A stretch of DNA of 64,000 bases from a virus (IMGVR_UViG_3300020810_001156:186001-250000), one strand, 5' to 3'; numbered from the stretch's first letter, positions 25,417 to 34,468 are shown. Translations and numbers: made by a program. The notes: generated by a model not told the origin, from the sequence alone.

Positions 25417-27903
25417 ATGGCAGATAATGTAAAAATATCAGATTTAACGGAATTAATATCGGGCTCTCTTAGAGATGTTACGATTTTTCCGGTTGTAGAT
25501 GGTGGTGCAACCCAAAAAGCTACATTACTATCTCTACAACAATATCTTGCTGATACTTTAGCAACTGATAGTGAATTAACAGCACAAATTTCTAATGTAA
25601 ATTCTACAATAAATGGATTGGATACAGATGATATAAGTGAGGGTTCAACTAATCAGTATTATACAAACGCAAGAGTTAATCAAATAATTCAAGGATTAAC
25701 AATCATAAGTGGTTCGGGTCAAATTGAAGATTTAGGATTTATTTCTTCAGGTACTAATATTGGACCACTAAATATATTTACAGCATCTTACTACGAAGAT
25801 TCTGCATCCTTTGAGACAAGAATTTTAGCAATATCTGCTAGTAGTGGAGATACTACGCCACAAGGAACTGTATCTAGTTCACAACAAATTACCGATTTAG
25901 GGTTTATACAATCATCAACAATTGATTCTTTATTTATTGCAGATAGATTACCAATTGATATTCTATCTTCATCAGAACAATTAGGACAATTAATTGCAAT
26001 TAATGGTGGTACTAATGTAACTGTTACTTCTGGTAGTGGTGACCAATTAAGTATTGAAATTTCATCTACTGGTGGTGGAGGTGGCGGAGTTGAATATGAT
26101 TCTGAATATGAAATCGTTTCACAATCAAACATTACTGATGAATCTAATGCTAGATTGAGTGGTATGTTGATAAGAGCTAATGATGAAACTACATTCGCTA
26201 ACTTCTCAGCATCTGTTGCTGCTGGTGCTGGTGGAGGTGGTGGTTCTACTGATTACATTTCAAATGTATCAAACACAATAGCTCATACAATTTCATTTAC
26301 TGGAGTTGGTTCAGCATTTAATGGAAGTATAAATCTACCCGATGGTATTGTATCATCATCAACTCAAATTGAAGATTTGGGATTTGCTGGTGGTGGAGAA
26401 AACATTATAGTTAGTGGATTACAAGCATATACTCAATCATTAAAATCAGTAGCTATAATTTCTGGCTCACAACAAATTACTGATTTTGGATTCGTTTCAG
26501 AATCATCAACAACTATTCCACAGGGAACTATTTCTGGTTCACAACAAATTACCGATTTAGGATTTCTTAGTAGTTCAGCCGATTTAACTGGTATTACATC
26601 ATCTGCTGGTGTTGTACTTGCTGACGCTGATAACACTGGATTTGATACATCATTTGTAGGAGAGAACCCATCTAACTTATATTATACTGATGCTAGAGTT
26701 GAAACTCACTTAGGGGTTATAGGTTTATTAACAGGTTCACAAGGATTAGCTAGTGGTTCGGTAACTTCATCCGCACAAATTAATTATGGTGAAATTAGAA
26801 ATATTCCTAAATTTTGGGGTGATGGCGTAACTATATCATCTGGTTCATCAGGTGATACTGCAAATTATATCCAAATTACATCAGCTGGTGGTGGTAGTGG
26901 TACATTATCATCCGAGTTCTACTCATTTACCGCATCATATGAATTAGAAAAAGTTAATTTTATAACTGGTTCTTCACAAATTGAAGCTTTAGGATTTGAC
27001 CCTAATGCTGGTGAAGTTGTAACTTTAAACGCTTGGACTGGTTCTGGTGGAGCATTTGGTATATTCTCACAATCAGTAGTAAACCAAATTGAAAACTTAG
27101 AAACTGGTTCACTTACTGATGATTTCAACTCATTATTGGAAAAAGATTTATTCTCAGGTTCTGCTCAAGTTAATTACGCACAAATACCTGATATACCAGA
27201 CTTTGTAGCTGGTCCTGGTATAGTAATCGCAATTAGTGGTAGTTCATTTGGACAAACCTTTGAAATTAGTAGTAGTGCAGCTTCTGGAGATTTTACAACA
27301 TTAACTGGAGTTCCAGAAGGATTAGTATCATCATCAACTCAAATTGAAAATTTAGGATTTGCAACAACTGGATACGCTGATGGTGTTGGTACAACAACTT
27401 CACAATCATTAGAATCAACATTTAATGGATTTAGAGGTGATATAGGTGCTATTCAAGCCGATTACGCTAATTTGGGTGGTAACACATTTACTGGTTCTCA
27501 ATTAATCAAAGCTTTAGTAACAGTTGATGAGGTTTATGTAACTGGTTCATTATCTTTAACTTCTGGTGAGGGTAAAATAAAAGTTAATACTGGGATTCCT
27601 TCGGATATAGTACAAATGACTGGTTCATTTAAAGTAACGGGTTCGATTGAAGCAGATGAGTTTATTGTAGGTTCTGCAGGAACACCAACCATTTCATCAG
27701 CAACTAATATTGAAGTATCGGCATCGGCTGATATTAATATGATAGCTCAGGAAGTTAACATTACTGATGTATTAACAATAACTCCAAGAACAACAACACC
27801 TTCATCACCATCATCTGGTAGTTTTATTGTAAGTGGTAGTGGAGCAACTATAAAGCCATTCTTCTATGATGGCAATCAATGGCAAGAGATATCATTCGTA
27901 TAA
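25417..27903 (+). CDS. Large tail-fibre-like repeat protein
   Basis: An 828-residue Ser/Gly/Thr-rich protein. It opens MADNVKISDLTEL, a start common in phage structural proteins, and contains about nine copies of a motif of the form (V/I)S(S/G)SxQI(T/E)DLGF, for example VSSSQQITDLGF and ISGSQQITDLGF, plus two variants reading AQ(I/V)NY. The C-terminus has short beta repeats (VTGSLSLTSG, MTGSFKVTGSIEADEF) and ends FFYDGNQWQEISF. No transmembrane or catalytic motif is visible. A trimeric, beta-rich distal fibre or baseplate adhesin is most likely. Confidence 0.8.
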   Translation: MADNVKISDLTELISGSLRDVTIFPVVDGGATQKATLLSLQQYLADTLATDSELTAQISNVNSTINGLDTDDISEGSTNQYYTNARVNQIIQGLTIISGSGQIEDLGFISSGTNIGPLNIFTASYYEDSASFETRILAISASSGDTTPQGTVSSSQQITDLGFIQSSTIDSLFIADRLPIDILSSSEQLGQLIAINGGTNVTVTSGSGDQLSIEISSTGGGGGGVEYDSEYEIVSQSNITDESNARLSGMLIRANDETTFANFSASVAAGAGGGGGSTDYISNVSNTIAHTISFTGVGSAFNGSINLPDGIVSSSTQIEDLGFAGGGENIIVSGLQAYTQSLKSVAIISGSQQITDFGFVSESSTTIPQGTISGSQQITDLGFLSSSADLTGITSSAGVVLADADNTGFDTSFVGENPSNLYYTDARVETHLGVIGLLTGSQGLASGSVTSSAQINYGEIRNIPKFWGDGVTISSGSSGDTANYIQITSAGGGSGTLSSEFYSFTASYELEKVNFITGSSQIEALGFDPNAGEVVTLNAWTGSGGAFGIFSQSVVNQIENLETGSLTDDFNSLLEKDLFSGSAQVNYAQIPDIPDFVAGPGIVIAISGSSFGQTFEISSSAASGDFTTLTGVPEGLVSSSTQIENLGFATTGYADGVGTTTSQSLESTFNGFRGDIGAIQADYANLGGNTFTGSQLIKALVTVDEVYVTGSLSLTSGEGKIKVNTGIPSDIVQMTGSFKVTGSIEADEFIVGSAGTPTISSATNIEVSASADINMIAQEVNITDVLTITPRTTTPSSPSSGSFIVSGSGATIKPFFYDGNQWQEISFV

Positions 27904-27914
27904 AATAAACACCT

Positions 27915-29525
27915 ATGAGAACCTACAATGTAATACTCAAAAAAGGTGTAGATTATGAATCGTTTTGGGATGATATGGAAAATGAAAACGATGGGGGTAA
28001 TCTTTATATCCCTAATCGTAGAGTAGATTCTCCTAACCTTAGACCAGATTCACAAAGACAAACTTGGTACACTCTTTCGGATGAAGAAGCTGAAACTGTA
28101 AGAAATGATGAAAGAGTTCTTGCAGTTGAAATTCCACCCGAAGATAGGGATGATATCGTAATTGGACATCATGCAATCCAAGAGGGTGTATTTACCAAAA
28201 CAACTTCTGATAGTGGTAATTATCAAAATTGGGGATTAATAAGAACTTTATCTAAATCAAATAATTATGGTAGTTCAAATACCTCACCAACTACTGAATA
28301 TCCATATTCATTAACTGGTAAGGGGGTTGATGTTGTAATTCAAGATAGTGGTATTCAAATAGACCATCCAGAATGGGCAGATAGATTTGAATCGGTAGAT
28401 TGGGATACATGGGGTGCTTTTACACAATCATCAAATCACGATAGAGATTATGATGGACATGGTTCACATTGTGCTGGTATTGTAGCAGGTAAAACATTTG
28501 GGTATGCTAAAAAAGCAAAAGTATATCATCAAAAGATAAGTGGATTAGAAGGTAGTGGTGATAGTGGAACTGGTATTTCACCAACCTATGCATTTGATGC
28601 TATTAAAGGTTGGCATAATGCTAAATCAGTTGACCCAAATACTGGGTATGTTAGACCAACTGTGGTAAATATGAGTTGGGGTTATCTGAGAACATTTACA
28701 AATGCTCAAATATCAAACATAAATTATAGAGGTACTGATTATAGTGGTACTGATATTGATACTACAACTGAAAGAGAAAACAATTACGGATTGATGTATT
28801 CATTGTATTCAGTATCAGGTCCAACATATGCTAGTAATTTAAGAATAGCATCGGTTGATACTGATATTGAAGAGTTGTTAGAAGCGGGTGTTCATGTGTT
28901 TGTTGCTGCTGGAAATAGGAGTAATAAAGTAGATGAGAGTGGTGGTGCGGATTATGATAATAATTATACACACACATCATCGGGTACAACTTACTATCAC
29001 AGAGGTTCTTCTCCATATGGTGATGCAGGGCAAGATGGAACTGGACCAAGAGCAATCATAGTTGGTAATATGGATTCATCAGTACATGATACCACAACTG
29101 ATAGAAAAGCAACATCATCGGAAACTGGACCTGGTGTTGATATCTATGCACCTGGTACAAATGTTATGAGTGCAACTTCTAATACAAATAAGTGGGGAAG
29201 TGGTTCTCAAAATTATTATTTGAATTCATCATTTAAGCAAACTAATATATCTGGTACATCTATGGCATCTCCTCAAGTTGCAGGTGTTGCTGCATGTATT
29301 TTAGAATTATATCCACAATGGACACCATCTCAATTAAAACAATGGTTACTGGATAATGCAGGTTCTGCAATCTTAAATACTGGTACTGATAATGATTGGA
29401 CAAATGATAGAAGTTTGAAAGGTGGAGCAGAAAAAGTATTACATTTACCATTTACTTCATCAGAACCTGCAAAAATAAGTGGTTTCGATAATTTAACCTT
29501 TAACATAAAAATCAAAGAACAATAA
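27915..29525 (+). CDS. Subtilisin-like serine protease (S8)
   Basis: A 536-residue protease with the complete triad: IQDSG (Asp144), DGHGSH (His182) and GTSMASP (Ser449). Residues 1-75 resemble an I9-type propeptide, which normally acts as folding chaperone and inhibitor. No signal peptide is present, and the gene lies between the fibre-like gene and the polyprotein-like gene with a 12-base gap, so a virion-associated protease (fibre maturation or host-surface digestion) is more likely than an enzyme exported from the host. Confidence 0.93.
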   Translation: MRTYNVILKKGVDYESFWDDMENENDGGNLYIPNRRVDSPNLRPDSQRQTWYTLSDEEAETVRNDERVLAVEIPPEDRDDIVIGHHAIQEGVFTKTTSDSGNYQNWGLIRTLSKSNNYGSSNTSPTTEYPYSLTGKGVDVVIQDSGIQIDHPEWADRFESVDWDTWGAFTQSSNHDRDYDGHGSHCAGIVAGKTFGYAKKAKVYHQKISGLEGSGDSGTGISPTYAFDAIKGWHNAKSVDPNTGYVRPTVVNMSWGYLRTFTNAQISNINYRGTDYSGTDIDTTTERENNYGLMYSLYSVSGPTYASNLRIASVDTDIEELLEAGVHVFVAAGNRSNKVDESGGADYDNNYTHTSSGTTYYHRGSSPYGDAGQDGTGPRAIIVGNMDSSVHDTTTDRKATSSETGPGVDIYAPGTNVMSATSNTNKWGSGSQNYYLNSSFKQTNISGTSMASPQVAGVAACILELYPQWTPSQLKQWLLDNAGSAILNTGTDNDWTNDRSLKGGAEKVLHLPFTSSEPAKISGFDNLTFNIKIKEQ

Positions 29526-29546
29526 CAACTTTTTAGGTTTTTAATA

Positions 29547-29556
29547 TATATTTATA
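29547..29556 (+). promoter_or_regulatory. Candidate late promoter motif
   Basis: Exact TATATTTATA ending six bases before the ATG at 29563; no TTTG box 20 bases upstream. Confidence 0.5.
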
Positions 29557-29562
29557 GAGTAG

Positions 29563-32034
29563 ATGGGATGGAGTGAGAAATATAAGAAATCAATAGATTG
29601 TAACAACCCAAAAGGTTTCAGTCAAAAAGCCCATTGTGCTGGTAAAAAGAAAAACGAAGATATGGTATTTGAAGAAATAACCGAAGATATTCTAAATGAA
29701 AAGCTGATTACCTATGGTAATAGAAAACCATATGGTCAAGTAGTTTTTATGGCAGGTGGAGCTGGTAGTGGTAAAGGATTCGCTATCAAAAACTTTGTAG
29801 ATTCTGCATCTTTCAAAATTAGAGATGTGGATGAAATGAAGAAACAACTTCAAATTCTCAATAGATTAGGTAAATTAGATATTAGAAGTATCCTAAAAAA
29901 GTATGGTAGAAATATCAAACTTAAAGATTTAGATTTAATCAGAAAGATTGAAAAGGATGGGTACAAACTTCAAAACTTTAATCTTAAAAATCCAGACCAT
30001 GTAATGGCCCTTCACATTTTAGTAAAGGCAATGGGTATTAAAGATAATACTTTAGAAAAACTATTATTGGGTAAAAATAATCCTGAAACTCTTCCAAACA
30101 TTTTATTTGATATCACCGCAAAGGATGTAACCGATATCACTTCAGTTGTTCCAAAATTAAAAGAAGTTGGATACAAAGCAGATAATATTCACTTAACTTG
30201 GGTACTTACAAATTATGTAACTGCAATGGTTAATAATAAGAATAGAGCTAGAATGGTACCTGAGGATATCCTTTTAAAAACACATGAAGGTGCTGCAAAT
30301 ACTATTTGGGGATTAGTAACTAAAGCTCTTCCAAAAGGAATGAATGGTAGAGTTGATGTAATCCTTAATAACCCAGAACACACTGTATTCTATACTGATA
30401 CAGATGGTAAAACTATTAGTGGTGGTGTAAAGGGATTCCTCTCACTTCCACTTAAAAAAGAAAAGGGTGGTATCTTTCCAGAAAAAGTTTGGAAAGATAA
30501 GTTATTCAATTGGGTTAAAGATAATGCACCAGAATCAATCACATCAAATATGAAAGAATCAGTAAACGAAGGTAAGAAATCCAAAGATTCTACCGGTGTA
30601 AGAAAAGCAGAAGCTATTCATAATAATGCAGATACAATCATTGATTTGGTACTTAAAGATAAAAAAGATGTTAAAGAAGTAGTAAGTGTAATGGGGCCTG
30701 TATTGATTAATGCAATAAAAGCAACTTTAAAACATAAGTTCAAACCAATTACTGGTAATGAAGATGCATTAAAAAAGTTTCAATCTAAACTAAAAGATTT
30801 CCTTAAATTCACAGAAGCGTTAGTTAAAAAACCATCAAAGGTTGGTGTTAAAAGACTTGAAACTATGCACAGAGAATGGTGGAATTGGAACCATGGTGCA
30901 GATGTAGTATTAAATGGAAAAATAGGAAATACTATCATTGAATCAGTAAACGAAGGAAAATTCAAACCATCACAAGTTCGTTCAGCAATCTCAAAAGTTA
31001 AAAAAGGACTAATGAGAAAGTGGAAACAAAAAGGTGGATACGAAAACTTTGGACAAAAAGAACTATCTCAAATGAAAGATAAGTTTGATTACAATGCATA
31101 TGGAGATAAGGATGAAAGAGAAATTTCACATATGTTAGATGCATTTGATAATTGGGCAATGAACTACGATGGTAATATGAGAGAAGCAAGAAGGTCAGTA
31201 GTTCACAAAGCTGCAAAGAAAGGAAGTTTTCCAGTATCTTTAGTAGTGGTTAAAAATGGTAAAGTAATTGACCAAGAGTTAGTAAAAACTCCAGAAGCTG
31301 TACCTGCTGCATTTAATGTTATTCAATCAAAACACAAAGGAGCTACTGTTCATATTGAAGATAAAACAGGTAAAAGATTATTTTCAGAATCAATAGATGA
31401 GGGTATGTTCTCCCTTATAGACCAAATCAGAGATGAATCTAAGAATGTTAAAGATTTTATTAAGAATGTTCTTTCTGATAGAAACTTTAAGGATATGAAA
31501 AACGATAAACAATTTATCCAATACTTAGGTTCTATCTATGAATCGGTAAACGAAGCAATGGATATCAATGACCCTATCTTAGTAAGATTGAGAGCATCAG
31601 CGATTGAAAAAGCTGAAAAAGAAAAATTAGCAAAAATAAGAGCAGCCCAAATGAAGAAAAACCAAATGGCTGCTAAAAAACTCCAACAAGCAGAACTCAA
31701 AATCAAAGCACTCAAAAAGAAGAGAGCAGAGGTAATGAGAGATATGGAACAAGAAGCTGAAGCAGAAGGTGGACCAATCGCTGATAGATATGGTAACTTA
31801 TTAAATAAGATTGATAACGATATCATCAAATTGGGAGGTAATCCAATGAGTGAATCAATCGAAGAAAGAATCAATCTATTCGTAGAAGAAAACGTACCAA
31901 CTAAACCAGACAAATGGTCATATGCAGTTTCTCAAGCAAAAGAGAAATTTGATGTATATCCATCGGCATATGCAAATGCATGGGCTTCCAAGAAATATAA
32001 AGAACTTGGTGGTGGTTGGAGAAAGAAAAAGTAA
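29563..32034 (+). CDS. Putative virion polyprotein with P-loop kinase-like domain
   Basis: An 823-residue mosaic. Residues 1-30 form a Cys module (GWSEKYKKSIDCNNPKGF). A P-loop domain follows, Walker A MAGGAGSGKGFA (63-74) with RDVDEMKKQ (87-95), reminiscent of zeta-toxin-like kinases. Cleavage-like sites recur: SVNE-G at 336, SVNE-G at 464, IDE-G at 613, SVNE-A at 664. They divide the chain into segments, including a charged coiled coil (about 673-735) and a final module KFDVYPSAYANAWASKKY with GGGWRKKK. The pattern suggests processing by a T4 gp21-type protease inside the prohead. Individual functions are unknown. Confidence 0.65.
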   Translation: MGWSEKYKKSIDCNNPKGFSQKAHCAGKKKNEDMVFEEITEDILNEKLITYGNRKPYGQVVFMAGGAGSGKGFAIKNFVDSASFKIRDVDEMKKQLQILNRLGKLDIRSILKKYGRNIKLKDLDLIRKIEKDGYKLQNFNLKNPDHVMALHILVKAMGIKDNTLEKLLLGKNNPETLPNILFDITAKDVTDITSVVPKLKEVGYKADNIHLTWVLTNYVTAMVNNKNRARMVPEDILLKTHEGAANTIWGLVTKALPKGMNGRVDVILNNPEHTVFYTDTDGKTISGGVKGFLSLPLKKEKGGIFPEKVWKDKLFNWVKDNAPESITSNMKESVNEGKKSKDSTGVRKAEAIHNNADTIIDLVLKDKKDVKEVVSVMGPVLINAIKATLKHKFKPITGNEDALKKFQSKLKDFLKFTEALVKKPSKVGVKRLETMHREWWNWNHGADVVLNGKIGNTIIESVNEGKFKPSQVRSAISKVKKGLMRKWKQKGGYENFGQKELSQMKDKFDYNAYGDKDEREISHMLDAFDNWAMNYDGNMREARRSVVHKAAKKGSFPVSLVVVKNGKVIDQELVKTPEAVPAAFNVIQSKHKGATVHIEDKTGKRLFSESIDEGMFSLIDQIRDESKNVKDFIKNVLSDRNFKDMKNDKQFIQYLGSIYESVNEAMDINDPILVRLRASAIEKAEKEKLAKIRAAQMKKNQMAAKKLQQAELKIKALKKKRAEVMRDMEQEAEAEGGPIADRYGNLLNKIDNDIIKLGGNPMSESIEERINLFVEENVPTKPDKWSYAVSQAKEKFDVYPSAYANAWASKKYKELGGGWRKKK

Positions 32035-32051
32035 TTTGGAAAATCCAAATT
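32033..32051 (+). other. Inverted repeat over a -33 box
   Basis: AATTTGG (32033-32039), five-base loop, CCAAATT (32045-32051). It lies directly after the polyprotein stop, so it may be a weak terminator, but no long T-run follows and it covers the -33 box of the next promoter, as at 5350 and 23255. Confidence 0.55.
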
Positions 32052-32066
32052 AATTTCGTATATTTG
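32035..32066 (+). promoter_or_regulatory. Bacteroidetes-type promoter before the APS-kinase-like gene
   Basis: TTTG 32035-32038, exactly 20 bases, TATATTTG 32059-32066; ATG at 32085 is 18 bases downstream. Confidence 0.85.
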
Positions 32067-32084
32067 AACAATTAAAATAAAGTT

Positions 32085-32570
32085 ATGGCAAAAGGTAACA
32101 TATACTGGTTTACAGGCCAACCGGCTCACGGAAAAACTGTACTCGGTAAGAAGTTAGTCGAACTCCTCCAAACCGAGAAAAGAAATTGGAGAAAAGATGT
32201 ATTCCATGTAGATGGTGATGACCTAAGAGCCCTCACTGTAAATAAAGATTATTCAGAACAAGGTAGAATTGATAACATTCGTAGAGCTCAGATGATTGCT
32301 GAGTATCTTTGTAATAACGAATGTGATGTGGTCGTATCATTAGTAGCACCTTATGAATGGTTAAGAGAAGAATTTAAAGAAAGAATCGGTTTAGATAATT
32401 TTCAAGAGTTCTATGTACATTGCGCTACTCCAAGAGAAAGAGACCACTTCCATGCAAAGGATTATGTAGCACCTCAAAAGAATTTTTTTGATGTTGATAC
32501 TACAAAAGACAATCCGAATCAATCATTCACAAAAATCGTAAATCATTTAAGAGAAACAAATAAGTTATAA
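32085..32570 (+). CDS. cysC: Adenylylsulfate (APS) kinase-like protein
   Basis: A 161-residue P-loop kinase of the CysC type: FTGQPAHGKTVLGKKL (about 9-24, Walker A), FHVDGDDLRALT (about 42-53, DGDxxR of APS kinases), then the QGRIDNIRRAQMIAEYL region that contacts APS. APS kinase makes PAPS, the donor for sulfotransferases such as the one at 15176. The family also includes related small-molecule kinases, so the substrate is not proven. The stop overlaps the next ATG by one base. Confidence 0.82.
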   Translation: MAKGNIYWFTGQPAHGKTVLGKKLVELLQTEKRNWRKDVFHVDGDDLRALTVNKDYSEQGRIDNIRRAQMIAEYLCNNECDVVVSLVAPYEWLREEFKERIGLDNFQEFYVHCATPRERDHFHAKDYVAPQKNFFDVDTTKDNPNQSFTKIVNHLRETNKL

Positions 32571-32968
32571 TGGCAAATTTTCAAGCAAAAGCAGACAAAG
32601 AGAGTTCCTCTACGGAAAAGAAATATTCAGTATTTTTCGGGAGATGGCAACCATTTCACAAAGGTCACTATTGGCTAATTAATGAAAGGTTGAAAGAAGG
32701 AAAAAATGTGTGGGTAGCAATCAGAGATGTAAAACCTGATGAGAAAAACCCTTGGACAGCACATGAAATAATGATGAACCTTTCAGAGGAATTAAAAGAC
32801 CTCATTGAAGAAGGTAAAATCTTTTTATCAATTGTTCCTGATATTGAATCAATCAATTATGGAAGAGGGGTAGGATACGATGTAATTGAACACGTACCAC
32901 CACAAGAAATAGGTGAAATCTCTGCAACTTCTATTAGAGAACAAATGAAAAAAGATGGTAAGTTATAA
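32570..32968 (+). CDS. Cytidylyltransferase-like nucleotidyltransferase
   Basis: A 132-residue HxGH nucleotidyltransferase: SVFFGRWQPFHKGHYWLINE (about 20-39, HKGH at about 31-34) and the C-terminal ISATSIREQMKKDGKL, the ISSTxIR nucleotide-binding motif. The fold covers NMN-, pantetheine-phosphate- and glycerol-3-phosphate nucleotidyltransferases; which one cannot be told. It is translationally coupled to the APS-kinase-like gene and overlaps the next gene by 14 bases. Confidence 0.82.
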   Translation: MANFQAKADKESSSTEKKYSVFFGRWQPFHKGHYWLINERLKEGKNVWVAIRDVKPDEKNPWTAHEIMMNLSEELKDLIEEGKIFLSIVPDIESINYGRGVGYDVIEHVPPQEIGEISATSIREQMKKDGKL

Positions 32969-33167
32969 GAGACACATTGCTAAAACTATAAGTTGGAGGA
33001 TTATTGGTACATTAGATACAATGATACTATCAGCTGTAATCACTGGAAGTTGGGAAATGGGATTAGCTATCGGAGGTGTAGAAGTATTCACAAAAATGAT
33101 ACTTTATTTCCTTCACGAAAGAGCTTGGTATAGATTTTCTAAGTTTGGTGTAGAAAAAAAGGATTAA
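32955..33167 (+). CDS. DUF2061 membrane protein
   Basis: A 70-residue protein matching DUF2061: KRHIAKTISWRIIGTLDTMI at the N-terminus, GVEVFTKMILYFLHERAWYR at the C-terminus, with two short membrane segments. DUF2061 genes are often found beside sulfate-activation genes in bacteria, which fits the upstream APS-kinase-like gene and suggests the trio was acquired together (inference). Confidence 0.85.
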   Translation: MVSYKRHIAKTISWRIIGTLDTMILSAVITGSWEMGLAIGGVEVFTKMILYFLHERAWYRFSKFGVEKKD

Positions 33168-33169
33168 TC

Positions 33170-33179
33170 TATATTTATA
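33170..33179 (+). promoter_or_regulatory. Candidate late promoter motif
   Basis: Exact TATATTTATA, 34 bases before the ATG at 33214. Confidence 0.45.
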
Positions 33180-33213
33180 TACATAGAAACAAAAACATAA
33201 ATAGTATATAAAA

Positions 33214-33780
33214 ATGGAAGATGTTACAAATGGGGAATCATTATTTCCCCAATATGACCCAACCAAAGATTTATCACAAGCACCTAAACAAAGAACCAAA
33301 CGAGGTTTAGGAGCCAGACCACTTTTAGAATCTGAAATCAAAGAGATACAACAAAAGGCTCGTTCTGCGGCAGAAGCTGCAAGAATGTTGGGTGTATCCT
33401 ATAACACATATAAAAAATACGCTAAAGAATATGGTATCTTTGAGGATTTGAAAAATCCACATGGTATTGGTATTCGTAAGGGAACTAATCCTGGTACATT
33501 AGCACATTCTTTAGATGATATTTTAGAAGGAAAGTATCCAGATTATCCAGTTTGGAAACTTAAAAAGAGATTACTCAATAATGGGTATATGTTAGAGAAG
33601 TGTAACAACTGTGGATTCGAAGAAAGAAGGGTAACTGATTTCAGAGTTCCATTGGTGTTAGATTTCTTAGATGGGGATAGATGTAATCATAAACATGAGA
33701 ATCTTAGGATGTTATGTTTTAATTGTTCATTCCTTATAAATGGCAACCTTACAGGTCCAAAAAAAGAGTACGAATATTAA
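33214..33780 (+). CDS. HTH protein with degenerate HNH-like zinc domain
   Basis: A 188-residue protein. Residues about 48-72 (SAAEAARMLGVSYNTYKKYA) are a helix-turn-helix. Residues about 130-176 have CNNCGFEERR, then LVLDFLDGDRCNHKHENLRM, then LCFNCSF: the layout of an HNH domain with two CxxC zinc pairs. At the position of the first catalytic His of HNH enzymes (usually LHHIDGD) there is Asp-Phe, so nuclease activity is doubtful; it may be a DNA-binding regulator derived from an HNH homing enzyme. Confidence 0.7.
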   Translation: MEDVTNGESLFPQYDPTKDLSQAPKQRTKRGLGARPLLESEIKEIQQKARSAAEAARMLGVSYNTYKKYAKEYGIFEDLKNPHGIGIRKGTNPGTLAHSLDDILEGKYPDYPVWKLKKRLLNNGYMLEKCNNCGFEERRVTDFRVPLVLDFLDGDRCNHKHENLRMLCFNCSFLINGNLTGPKKEYEY

Positions 33781-33792
33781 TTTAATATTAAA

Positions 33793-33824
33793 TTTGGTTT
33801 TTTTGAATTTTTTTCGTATCTTTG
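33793..33824 (+). promoter_or_regulatory. Bacteroidetes-type promoter
   Basis: TTTG 33793-33796, exactly 20 bases, TATCTTTG 33817-33824; the ATG at 33857 follows after 32 bases. Confidence 0.85.
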
Positions 33825-33856
33825 TTAAAATTAACAATATATAAAAATATAAACTT

Positions 33857-34066
33857 ATGAAATATTTTGAAGTTACAGTAGAAGTGGAAGTTGCAACACT
33901 TAAAAATGGCAACCCAAAACTAAGAAAAGAAATCTACTTGGTTGATGCTCAATCAGTAACCGAAGCAGAGGCAAGAGTTGTATCAGACTTTACCGATGCT
34001 GGAGTGAACATTGACTACAAAGTAAGTGGAGCAAAGGAGAGCAGAATTATAAGAGTTATTGAGTAA
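33857..34066 (+). CDS. DUF4494-like protein
   Basis: A 69-residue protein with EIYLVDAQSVTEAEARVVS (about 25-43), closely resembling the YLVDA-SFTEAEAR core of DUF4494, a family found mainly in Bacteroidetes and their phages. The family has no known function. It is the first gene after a promoter and its stop overlaps the following ATG by one base. Confidence 0.75.
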   Translation: MKYFEVTVEVEVATLKNGNPKLRKEIYLVDAQSVTEAEARVVSDFTDAGVNIDYKVSGAKESRIIRVIE

Positions 34067-34332
34067 TGAGTAAAGAACCAGAAGTTATTACCGAAGAAGT
34101 AAAAGTAAAAGTTGCTAAAAGAGTTCCACCTGGTGATAGGTGGTCTCCTTTGGACAATACTTCTGTTGTTTTAGATTCATTGACAGATGTATTAGAGTAC
34201 ATTTATCAAAAAAATGGAAATACCCAATTCTATATGGATGCGAGAGAGGGCTTCACTTATGTGATTCAACAAGAAGAAAAAGTTATAGAGCCCGAACCAC
34301 AAAAAACGTATTCATTATATGGAGAGTATTAA
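34066..34332 (+). CDS. Unknown acidic small protein
   Basis: An 88-residue protein, charged at the N-terminus (EVITEEVKVKVAKR) with a mixed helix/strand middle and a Pro/Glu-rich end. No family is recognised. It is coupled to the DUF4494-like gene and overlaps the next small gene by 14 bases. Confidence 0.6.
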   Translation: MSKEPEVITEEVKVKVAKRVPPGDRWSPLDNTSVVLDSLTDVLEYIYQKNGNTQFYMDAREGFTYVIQQEEKVIEPEPQKTYSLYGEY

Positions 34333-34468
34333 ACGGTATTTCCGAAACGCATTAATTGGATTAGCAAGCATGATTTTGGCATCAATGTCTGTTCATAACA
34401 ACCCAGAGTTACAAAACTTGGGTAAAAATGATGATGATAGTGACCAAGATTACCATATGTTTATCTAA
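34319..34468 (+). CDS. Very small protein with one hydrophobic segment
   Basis: A 49-residue reading frame, ATG 34319 to TAA 34468: a basic start (MESIKRYFRN), a hydrophobic helix (ALIGLASMILASMSV) and an acidic tail (NDDDSDQDYH). It fills an otherwise empty gap and overlaps its upstream neighbour, which is the usual arrangement here. Function unknown. Confidence 0.5.
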   Translation: MESIKRYFRNALIGLASMILASMSVHNNPELQNLGKNDDDSDQDYHMFI

